Assembly: GCA_013154205.1 (NCBI GenBank)
Contig: JAADCY010000168.1
Coordinates: forward strand, 1-22,213
Source of the DNA: Thermoproteota archaeon
GTDB lineage: Archaea > Thermoproteota > Thermoprotei_A > Sulfolobales > Desulfurococcaceae
Direction of reading: 5' to 3'
Length of the DNA: 22,213 bases
Shown here: positions 7,086 to 13,324 of the stretch, one piece after another
Numbering within the stretch: position 1 is the stretch's first letter
Layout of the letters: each line of letters begins with the position of its first letter
Program-made: the position numbers and the translations under genes
The notes under the pieces: model-generated
The model's database searches: none
Told to the model about the DNA's origin: nothing
The model's input: only the letters and a program-made list of their open reading frames with translations

Positions 7086-7803
7086 ATCCTGCGCGCCTCA
7101 GCCATGATGCCAGAGGTATCGCTATCGCGGCTCCTATTACTGCTTGGCCTATATTCACTGGTACCTCAATAAATGCCGCGGCTGGCGGTCTGCCCGTCAA
7201 GGGGTTGCTGACGAAGTACTCGTATAGCAGGTATCCTGTAACCATTATTAGCCCTGATAATAGAAGGGCTGCGGCTTCTCCGCCATAGACGTTCTTCGCG
7301 ACGCTATAGGCGATCAGTATGCCGAGTACTATCGCTATTATTATCCATGCTGCCAATGGTATCTCGATAAGTGGCGACTCAAACTTGAATGTGAGCCATT
7401 TCTCGGGCCCTACGAATATTTTGCCTCTCCAGTAGAACACGGAGAATATCAGTAAGAGTACTGTGTATAAGGCGCCAGTCAGGGCAGCGACTACTCTGTT
7501 ACGTACTCCTCTGAGTCTACGTGCGAGATAACCCGCTACGTAACCCTCGGTTAGCTTGATAACAAGGGTTGCTGGTGCGAATATCCCGTATCCAGTGGAT
7601 AGGTCTGCTAGGCTTGACCCTATTCCTCCAGCGATTCCCGCTACTACAGGGCCTGCTGTTAGTGCGGCGAGATAAATCATTGCTTCTCCTAGGTTGAAGT
7701 AGCCGCCCGTAGCTGGCTGGTAAATCTGTAGTGCGACAGTCGCCACGTAGACTGCGACCGTATACGCTATTATTAACAATATTTTCCTACTACGGGAGAC
7801 CAT
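7051..7803 (-). CDS. ECF transporter substrate-binding membrane (S) component, cassette 1
   Basis: 250 residues, about six membrane segments. The N-terminal half carries the pattern of the ECF-type S-component family that includes riboflavin- and pyridoxine-type members (Pfam PF07155-like): GGYFNLGEAMIYLAALTAGP, GIAGGIGSSLADLSTGYGIF and APATLVIKLTEGYVAGYL. The substrate is probably a vitamin or related small molecule, but cannot be named. I place the start at ATG 7803: GGTGG lies at 7808-7812 and a TATA box at 7841-7849 puts transcription near 7819. A TTG four codons earlier is in frame but forms part of the ribosome site. It is first in the S-A-T unit and its end overlaps the ATPase gene by 35 bases. 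Confidence 0.87.
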   Translation of the reverse strand: MVSRSRKILLIIAYTVAVYVATVALQIYQPATGGYFNLGEAMIYLAALTAGPVVAGIAGGIGSSLADLSTGYGIFAPATLVIKLTEGYVAGYLARRLRGVRNRVVAALTGALYTVLLLIFSVFYWRGKIFVGPEKWLTFKFESPLIEIPLAAWIIIAIVLGILIAYSVAKNVYGGEAAALLLSGLIMVTGYLLYEYFVSNPLTGRPPAAAFIEVPVNIGQAVIGAAIAIPLASWLRRAGYVGDSGQGRSE

Positions 7804-7840
7804 TTCTTCCACCAATAAATGTTCTCTTGTCCTGTAAAAT

Positions 7841-7849
7841 CAATATAAA
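7841..7849 (-). promoter_or_regulatory. TATA box of ECF cassette 1
   Basis: Read on the minus strand as TTTATATTG, about 22 bases ahead of a predicted start near 7819. The leader of about 16 nt contains GGTGG before ATG 7803, so the cassette has its own promoter despite lying only 65 bases from the upstream gene. Confidence 0.5.
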
Positions 7850-7868
7850 GTTTTTTCTTTAAGTATCC

Positions 7869-9200
7869 CTACGATAGGCGATGAATAGTCATTAAGACCT
7901 CTCTACCCTTATCAGTCAACATGTACTTCCTCACACCCTGCTCCACAAACGATTTTATCAAACCCATTTTCTCCAGCTCTCTCAAGTGCTGATAAACCGC
8001 CTGGACACTGATCTTGACGCCGAGGAGTTTCCAGAGTCCATAACCATGTATTGGCTCATTATCCGCTATCTTCTCAAGGATCATGAGCTTCGTAGATGAG
8101 GGGAACACACTTATCTCACTCCTCGACCTGCTAGGCTTACTATAAGCCCTAGGTCCTTTCAATCCATGGCCTGTAAGTATGACAACTGTATCGCCGCGGA
8201 GCTGATCGGATAGTTTCATAAGCCCCGCTAAAGCAACAGCGGAAGAAGGCTCTACAAATAATCCCTCGTTTCTAGCCAGTAGTTTCGCCGCGCGAAGCGA
8301 TTCTTTCTTAGAGACCGCGAGTACATCGTTTCTGCTAAGTATTTTAGCTATCTTGTTCTTAACAGGCGAGTCAGAGTACATGAGGCCTGGAGGGGCTTCT
8401 TCCCGACAATCATATTTTATGCCAAAGATCCTAGAATATACGGGGTTACCGCAGCTTTCAATACCTATTAGCCGTGGCATTGACGATATTATTCCCCGCT
8501 CATACATTTCTTTGAACCCATGATGTATGCTGTATAGAGTTATCCCGGAGCCTATGGGGACTATGATGTTGCGGGGAACACGGCCAAGCTGGAGATATAT
8601 CTCTATACCTATGGTCTTGAGGCCCTCGATCGATAAGGGATTGTGCGAGGTAGAACCGGGATAAGCCTTCATTTCTACGACTTTTCTCATAATAATATCT
8701 AATAGCTCGTCGATCGTCTTATCCAGTACCTTGACGTGCGCACCATAGGCTTTCATTAAGAGGATCTTCTCAGGATCCGTTTTCTTCGGGACAGCCACAT
8801 ATGCCCTTATACCTGCCCTCGCACTATAAGCGGCTATACTTGAACCCATATTTCCATCGCTTGCGAGAAGAATTCTTTTCTCACCCAAGCTGACCGCATG
8901 GCTTACTATGAGTGCCGCAGCACGGTCCCTAAAGCTACCCGTCGGGTTGCGGCCCTCGTCCTTGAAATATACGGGTATATCTTTAAACAAGCGGCGAGAT
9001 TTGATCAAAGGAGTCCATGCTTCGCCAAGACTTATCCTAGCCTCTATATCGGGTAGAATGGGTGAGAAGCTCCATATATCGTAGCCTCTGAACCTGCTCC
9101 ATCTCCACTTGTGCTCCGGATGCATTATCTCTCCACATATCGGGCACTTCATAACGGGTGTTACGCTGCTGTAGCCGCAGCGCGGACATATGAAGAACAA
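7869..9200 (-). CDS. threonine-synthase-like protein fused to a winged helix; PLP lysine replaced by Arg
   Basis: 443 residues in three parts. (1) Zinc ribbon with C5, C8, C19, C22. (2) Fold-type II PLP domain resembling threonine synthase (about 50-352): NPTGSFRDRAA at 85-95, SDGNMGSSIAAYSARAG at 114-130, the phosphate-loop region IVPIGSGI, FVEPSSAVALAG at 315-326 and ILTGHGLKGP at 341-350. (3) A PadR-like winged helix (about 368-440): KLMILEKIADNEPIHGYGLW then VQAVYQHLRELEKMGLIKSF. In active enzymes the PLP Schiff-base lysine sits in NPTGSFKDR; here the codon is AGG (Arg91). Without it normal threonine synthase chemistry is not expected. A ligand-sensing transcription factor is my inference. 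TTG start at 9200; no closer start fits because C5 must be kept. Divergent from the XPF gene. Confidence 0.85.
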   Translation of the reverse strand: MFFICPRCGYSSVTPVMKCPICGEIMHPEHKWRWSRFRGYDIWSFSPILPDIEARISLGEAWTPLIKSRRLFKDIPVYFKDEGRNPTGSFRDRAAALIVSHAVSLGEKRILLASDGNMGSSIAAYSARAGIRAYVAVPKKTDPEKILLMKAYGAHVKVLDKTIDELLDIIMRKVVEMKAYPGSTSHNPLSIEGLKTIGIEIYLQLGRVPRNIIVPIGSGITLYSIHHGFKEMYERGIISSMPRLIGIESCGNPVYSRIFGIKYDCREEAPPGLMYSDSPVKNKIAKILSRNDVLAVSKKESLRAAKLLARNEGLFVEPSSAVALAGLMKLSDQLRGDTVVILTGHGLKGPRAYSKPSRSRSEISVFPSSTKLMILEKIADNEPIHGYGLWKLLGVKISVQAVYQHLRELEKMGLIKSFVEQGVRKYMLTDKGREVLMTIHRLS

Positions 9201-9307
9201 CTTCTTATCCCCTTTACCGGGTCATGCATTACTTTCTCCTTATATGTAATAATGGATAGCTTCCACCATATTAACCAGTTACGATATATTTTCCTATACG
9301 GTGCGCT

Positions 9308-10024
9308 ATGTTGGCAGAACAACTGCTGACCCCTGTCGACATAATAATAGATTCGCGTGAAGACTCAAAACACCCCGAATTCAGAAAGGCATTGATGTCT
9401 AAAGGATTGAGAGTAGCCGTTAAGAAGCTCGAAGCAGGGGATTTCCTCTTATTAGCTGCTCCTGGGAAGAAACCTGTTTTAGTTGAGAGGAAAACAGTTA
9501 ATGATCTCGGCAATAGTATCCGCGATAACAGGGTTTGGGAACAAGCTAAGCTCCTCGTCGAGGCTGCGCGTAAAGACGGATATATACCAATGATCATTGT
9601 TGAGGGGTGGCTGGGTGCTCTCGAGAAATACCGTGGTTGGAGAATACAAAGTGTCCTACGCGTTCTAGATACTCTCATGATAGATTTCGACATCAAGATC
9701 CTGAATACCCCGAACAAAACGGCTACGATCGGCTGGCTAGTATCCAAGGCCAAAAGCCTTGGTAAGACGAGTGAGAAAAGAATCTACAGGCTCCGCGTTG
9801 AGAAGAAACCGATGAGTATCCAGGAGAGAATAGTATATGTTGCAGAAGGTCTCGTGGGCCCCAAACTTGCCCGCAAACTACTAGAGGCTTTCGGAACCCT
9901 ACGGAATATAGCGAATGCCAGCATACAGGATCTATTAAGGGTTGAAGGGATAGGTGAAAAAAGAGCTAAGGAGATATACTTAATATTCAATACTAAATGG
10001 GAAGGAGAAGAAAAGGAAAGGTAA
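9308..10024 (+). CDS. xpf: XPF/MUS81-family structure-specific endonuclease (short archaeal form)
   Basis: 238 residues: ERCC4 nuclease domain (about 10-145) plus tandem helix-hairpin-helix domain (about 172-228). Catalytic residues are visible: D15 and E18 in IIIDSRED, D45 in EAGDFLL, and the ERKTVNDLGNSI motif (E60, R61, K62, D66). The HhH part reads VAEGLVGPKLARKLLEAFG and RVEGIGEKRAKEIY. This is the crenarchaeal form without the Hef helicase half; it cuts 3'-flap, splayed and fork DNA and normally works with PCNA. The tail ends TKWEGEEKER, with no obvious PCNA-binding box. ATG start with GGTG at 9300-9303. The next gene begins six bases after its stop, so the two are probably co-transcribed. 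Confidence 0.94.
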   Translation: MLAEQLLTPVDIIIDSREDSKHPEFRKALMSKGLRVAVKKLEAGDFLLLAAPGKKPVLVERKTVNDLGNSIRDNRVWEQAKLLVEAARKDGYIPMIIVEGWLGALEKYRGWRIQSVLRVLDTLMIDFDIKILNTPNKTATIGWLVSKAKSLGKTSEKRIYRLRVEKKPMSIQERIVYVAEGLVGPKLARKLLEAFGTLRNIANASIQDLLRVEGIGEKRAKEIYLIFNTKWEGEEKER

Positions 10025-10030
10025 CCGGGA

Positions 10031-11056
10031 TTGTTGCCGATATGGACTGAAACAATATACGTGGTCCTTGCTTCTCTGGCGAGCTTCGCGCTGAGCCTAC
10101 ATCTTGTTCGCTGGTGGATCCACAAAGCCCGTGAGATCGGATTAACAGGTAAAGACATGAACAAGCCCATAGACATACAGGTTCCCGAGAGCGGAGGCAT
10201 ATGGGTCGGTGTGGCTGCGAGCTTCGGTCTCCTGATCTTCATAGCTCTCCAGATCTATGTCTCAGGCTACAAAGACTATAACCTAGAACTAATGGCGCTC
10301 GCCCTCATGTTGTTCATGTCTAGTTTCCTAGGCTTTCTCGACGACATACTTGGATGGAAGAAAGGGCTGAAGCCCTGGAGCAAGATAATATACATGGCTC
10401 CATTAGCGCTTCCCATCGTGGTCATAAAGGCCGGATACTCCATCATAACACTGCCCTTCATAGGACCAGTTAACCTAGGGCTCCTTTATCCTCTAGTCCT
10501 CGTACCAATAGGTATCCTCGGAGCAGCTAATGCATTCAATATGCTTGCAGGCTATAATGGGCTGGAGGCTGGCCAGGGAATACTATTGATGTTCTTCGCG
10601 CTCATCTACTCCTTGATCAGAGGATTGCACCCAAGCCTTGAAGCATCCGCTATAATGCTAGCGGCTATCGCCGGTTTCATCATATATAACTGGTACCCTG
10701 CAAAGGTTTTCCCCGGCAATAGCTTTACACATGGGCTTGGAGCCTATTACGCAGCGATCGTTATCATGGGTAATTTCGAGAAGTTCGGCATAATGCTGTT
10801 CACGCTCTACTTTATTGAACTAGCATTGTTTCTGCGTGGCCTGAAAGACGGTATTTACAAGGAGAATTTCGGCAGAGTCCAGCCAGACGGCACAATTCTA
10901 CCACCGTATGATAAATGCTATAGTCTAACCCATGTCGCAATAAAGATCCTTATTAAGATCAAGGGTTATGCGAGAGAGAAAGATGTAACACTGTTCATTC
11001 TTTCGCTTCAGATACTGGTCGGCATAATAACTCTTGCAATAATAAGGTATGTCTAG
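10031..11056 (+). CDS. GT4-type UDP-GlcNAc : dolichyl-phosphate GlcNAc-1-P transferase (AglH/DPAGT1-like)
   Basis: 341 residues, about ten membrane helices. It transfers a sugar-1-phosphate from a UDP-sugar to a polyprenyl phosphate at the cytoplasmic face of the membrane, the first step of lipid-linked glycan assembly for archaeal N-glycosylation. Motifs: FLGFLDDILGWKKGLKP with the metal/substrate aspartates D104-D105, NAFNMLAGYNGLEAGQG at 167-183 (the archaeal/eukaryotic AGxNGLEAGQ form, not the bacterial MraY DGxxGL form), and FPGNSFTHGLGAYYA at 227-241 followed by a long polar loop (about 271-300). Start is TTG at 10031, six bases after the XPF stop; GGAGAAG lies at 10003-10009. The last codons overlap the convergent flavoprotein gene by four bases. 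The exact sugar is not determined by sequence. Confidence 0.9.
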   Translation: MLPIWTETIYVVLASLASFALSLHLVRWWIHKAREIGLTGKDMNKPIDIQVPESGGIWVGVAASFGLLIFIALQIYVSGYKDYNLELMALALMLFMSSFLGFLDDILGWKKGLKPWSKIIYMAPLALPIVVIKAGYSIITLPFIGPVNLGLLYPLVLVPIGILGAANAFNMLAGYNGLEAGQGILLMFFALIYSLIRGLHPSLEASAIMLAAIAGFIIYNWYPAKVFPGNSFTHGLGAYYAAIVIMGNFEKFGIMLFTLYFIELALFLRGLKDGIYKENFGRVQPDGTILPPYDKCYSLTHVAIKILIKIKGYAREKDVTLFILSLQILVGIITLAIIRYV

Positions 11057-11775
11057 ATCACATTAGGCGGCAGAGGACTAGAGACAACACCGCCCCGCCC
11101 AGTCTTTATTAGCTCGGCAGCTCTCAAACCACTTAGAATAAGCGGCGAGACATAAGGCCATGGCTGGCTACAGCCGTGAATAACGGATACAGATAGTCCT
11201 GCAACGATAAATCCTGGAATCAACCAATAAGTTCTATCCACTAGCTCCCGCGAGCCAGGTATTGTAGGCCCTAATCCCTCAGTCATAACACCTATTTTGA
11301 GCCTGTCAAGTATCATCCCCGCAAGATAGCCTCCAGGAGTGGTATCGATAACAGCTTTCGATCCTATTATTCCTCTGTCTTCCATCATATGCTCGTTCGC
11401 ATCTCTCAAGATGACACCAGAAATAGTTATTCCTTGTTCGCTCGGGGTGAAGAGAGGCTCTAGATCCGTGTTTACTATGATGTCTCCGCCGAGATCGAAT
11501 ACCTTAGAGCTAAGCCTAACAATGTATTCAATAGGCCGAACCCATAATCCTTTATCATCTCGGTTTACGATCACATGGTTTTTCGATAGAAAATCGATAA
11601 CATCTTCTTCGACATATGCTTTCGCATTTAGCCCCGCGTAATAAGTGTACTGCGATAATCCGGGCTCAGGCTCCACTACTAATACCTTGTTTTTATCCTC
11701 GAGAAGCGAAACCGCTGATGCAAGGCCAGCGTAGCCAGCACCAATTATTATTACATCGTATTTCTCCGTGACCAA
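11053..11775 (-). CDS. Thi4-like FAD/NAD-binding flavoprotein
   Basis: 240 residues with an N-terminal dinucleotide fold (YDVIIIGAGYAGLASAVSLL; GxGxxG) and the second strand ending VVEPEPG. The C-terminal part resembles thiazole synthase Thi4: WLIPGFIVAGLSVSVIHG, then a loop, then SPLILSGLRAAELI, matching the Thi4 PGLYVAGM...HG...GAMLLSGKKAAE pattern. Unlike Thi4 it lacks the glycine-rich stretch after the first acidic residue, and I see no clear match to the active-site loop, so a different substrate is possible. I place the start at TTG 11775: GGGGAG lies seven bases upstream (11783-11788), whereas the TTG at 11790 has no ribosome site. It stands alone, convergent with the GT4 gene; the candidate structured RNA lies upstream of its start. 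Confidence 0.75.
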   Translation of the reverse strand: MVTEKYDVIIIGAGYAGLASAVSLLEDKNKVLVVEPEPGLSQYTYYAGLNAKAYVEEDVIDFLSKNHVIVNRDDKGLWVRPIEYIVRLSSKVFDLGGDIIVNTDLEPLFTPSEQGITISGVILRDANEHMMEDRGIIGSKAVIDTTPGGYLAGMILDRLKIGVMTEGLGPTIPGSRELVDRTYWLIPGFIVAGLSVSVIHGCSQPWPYVSPLILSGLRAAELIKTGRGGVVSSPLPPNVI

Positions 11776-11875
11776 TACTTTTCTCCCCAAGACATAAAAT
11801 CGTTAATAGATAAGTTTTACCGACAAGAATGAGTTTTAGTTTTTCTCTAGAAAAATAGTCTTCGCCAAAAACATC

Positions 11876-11887
11876 TTTTTATTAAAA
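11876..11887 (+). promoter_or_regulatory. possible plus-strand TATA element ahead of the GC-rich island
   Basis: TTTTTATTAAAA just before the GC-rich island. A start about 25 bases on would fall near 11905, inside the first hairpin, so either the transcript begins within it or the element is not the one used. Weak support only. Confidence 0.25.
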
Positions 11888-11973
11888 GGGAGGGGTGACG
11901 GTGAATACGTCCCCGGCCGTTTCATCCCGACCAGGCGCTGCCTGGGCGTCGCGGCCACTTATTATTTTTCTTG
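11888..11973 (+). ncRNA. candidate structured non-coding RNA (strand uncertain)
   Basis: A GC-rich island in an otherwise AT-rich gap between a minus-strand gene start and a minus-strand gene end. Hairpin 1: 11897-11900 pairs with 11908-11911 (GACG/CGTC), extended by 11893-11895 with 11912-11914 (GGG/CCC) around a bulged T, loop GTGAATA. Hairpin 2: GGCCG 11915-11919 with CGGCC 11952-11956; inside it CGA/TCG and CCAGGC 11931-11936 with GCCTGG 11940-11945. A T-rich run (11959-11973) follows on the plus strand. High local GC in an AT-rich hyperthermophile is a classic sign of a structured RNA. It lacks tRNA, box C/D and clear H/ACA features. It could instead be the 3' UTR structure of the HMG-CoA reductase mRNA on the minus strand. 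Confidence 0.45.
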
Positions 11974-11981
11974 TTCAGCGC

Positions 11982-13259
11982 TTATTTTGCTTCTCCCTTG
12001 AGATATTCCTCTAGGAGCTGTTTAGCGTAATCATACCTTATTCTCCCCTCTTTGATCATTCTCTCCGCTATCTTGTCGATCAGCTCGCCCTGTGCTCCAG
12101 CCATAATGGCGAGGTTCCTAGCATGTAGCCTCATGTGGCCTTTCTGTATTCCTTCGTGAACTAGTGCTCTTAGAGCTGCCAGGTTCTGGGCCAAGCCTAC
12201 CGCAGCCATTATTTCGGCGAGTTCTTTGGCCGTTTTTACACCGAGGATCTTCAGCGCTATCCTGCTTACCGGGTGGACTTTGGTTGCACCGCCAACTATT
12301 CCTACTTGGAGCGGTAGCTCAATGCTTCCCACGAGATACCCTTCTTCGTCTAGCTCCCAATAGCTGAGAGGCTTATATGTTCCCGTGCGGGCCGCGTAAG
12401 CATGGGCTCCAGCCTCTATTGCTCTATGGTCTTGCCCGGTCGCCAAGGCAACCGCTATTATGCCGTTCATTATCCCCTTGTTATGCGTCACAGCTCTATA
12501 GGGGTCTATGTCTGCGAGTATGCTTGCCTCAACTATTTTCCTAGCAATATCTTCTCCGCCAACGTTCTCGGGAGGCGTTCTCGCCCATGCTCTGACGATT
12601 CTTCTCGTGGCGTAATTACTTATTATCCTCAGCCTAGCCTCTCCACCAGTTATTTTCTCAAGCAATGGAGCAATGCTTTCAACCATGGTGTTAACCGCGT
12701 TAGCACCCATAGCATCTAGGACATCAACTATCAAATGAACAACTATAACTGGCCCAAGCTTCGAGTCAAGTACACGTACTTCTAGGTCTCGTGGGCCTCC
12801 ACCCAGTTTTATTAGGGTCGAGTCTTGTTGACGGGCATGATCTAGTATTTCGTCCTTATGCTCAATAATCTTCATCGCCTTGTAACGTGGAGCTGTAACG
12901 TTGACAAGCATTACTTGACCAATCATCTCCTGCGGGCCTGCCTTCGCCATTATGCCCTTATCGTGTCTCAGCATTTTTGCTGCATTACTTGCTGCGGCGA
13001 CAACGCTTGTTTCCTCTATGACCATTGGGACTAGGTAGTCTTTACCGTTGATCTTAAAGTTTACCGCGACCGCGAAGGGCATAGTCATGCCGCCGATGAC
13101 GTTCTCGATCATACTATCAGCTATTTTCTCAGGCAGATTACCCAGATTCCTAAGAATACTTGCTTCCTCCTCTGTCAGCCCAGCCCATTCGGCAACTATT
13201 TTAAGCCTTTCATCAAGGCTTAGCTTGTAGAAACCCTTTATTCTCGATGATTTAGCCAT
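11982..13259 (-). CDS. hmgA: hydroxymethylglutaryl-CoA reductase, class II
   Basis: 425 residues. Reduces HMG-CoA to mevalonate, the committed step toward the isoprenoid chains of archaeal membrane lipids (the reverse, degradative reaction is known for bacterial class II enzymes). Conserved segments: ENVIGGMTMPFAVAV (52-66), VIEETSVVAAASNAA with the catalytic Glu (82/83), AVTHNKGIMNG with K261, ATGQDHRAIEAG with D277 and QKGHMRLHARNLA with H375. K, D and H are each offset by six from the Pseudomonas mevalonii numbering, so the catalytic set is complete. Length and motifs are class II, without the membrane anchor of class I. ATG start with AGGTGG at 13264-13269. It is transcribed divergently from the DUF364-alkyltransferase gene. 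Class II rather than class I in a crenarchaeon suggests an old transfer. Confidence 0.95.
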   Translation of the reverse strand: MAKSSRIKGFYKLSLDERLKIVAEWAGLTEEEASILRNLGNLPEKIADSMIENVIGGMTMPFAVAVNFKINGKDYLVPMVIEETSVVAAASNAAKMLRHDKGIMAKAGPQEMIGQVMLVNVTAPRYKAMKIIEHKDEILDHARQQDSTLIKLGGGPRDLEVRVLDSKLGPVIVVHLIVDVLDAMGANAVNTMVESIAPLLEKITGGEARLRIISNYATRRIVRAWARTPPENVGGEDIARKIVEASILADIDPYRAVTHNKGIMNGIIAVALATGQDHRAIEAGAHAYAARTGTYKPLSYWELDEEGYLVGSIELPLQVGIVGGATKVHPVSRIALKILGVKTAKELAEIMAAVGLAQNLAALRALVHEGIQKGHMRLHARNLAIMAGAQGELIDKIAERMIKEGRIRYDYAKQLLEEYLKGEAK

Positions 13260-13270
13260 GCGACCACCTA

Positions 13271-13300
13271 ATTATATCCTTAAACGCTATGAGTTATTAA
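13271..13300. promoter_or_regulatory. overlapping divergent promoters
   Basis: ATTATATCC at 13271-13279 is a TATA element for the plus-strand gene (start near 13300, leader with GGGGTG at 13311-13316). TTAATAAC on the minus strand (13293-13300) is one for HMG-CoA reductase (start near 13272, leader with AGGTGG). Each TATA lies at the other's predicted start site, so the two promoters should exclude each other. Confidence 0.4.
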
Positions 13301-13324
13301 TTGCAGGTTGGGGGTGCATAGTTT

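Noticed and set aside
7804..7868. Riboswitch ahead of ECF cassette 1
   Set aside because: Only about 65 bases separate the genes and the predicted leader is about 16 nt, too short for any known vitamin riboswitch.
9271..10242. Minus-strand frames opposite the XPF and GT4 genes
   Set aside because: Both plus-strand genes have family motifs throughout; the antisense frames have no recognisable features.
11888..11956. A 16S rRNA pseudogene or fragment
   Set aside because: Only about 15 bases match; the sequence on both sides diverges completely from 16S.
11888..11956. tRNA or box C/D RNA in the GC-rich island
   Set aside because: No seven-base acceptor stem, no T-loop GTTCRA, no CCA region; no RTGATGA/CTGA pair on either strand.
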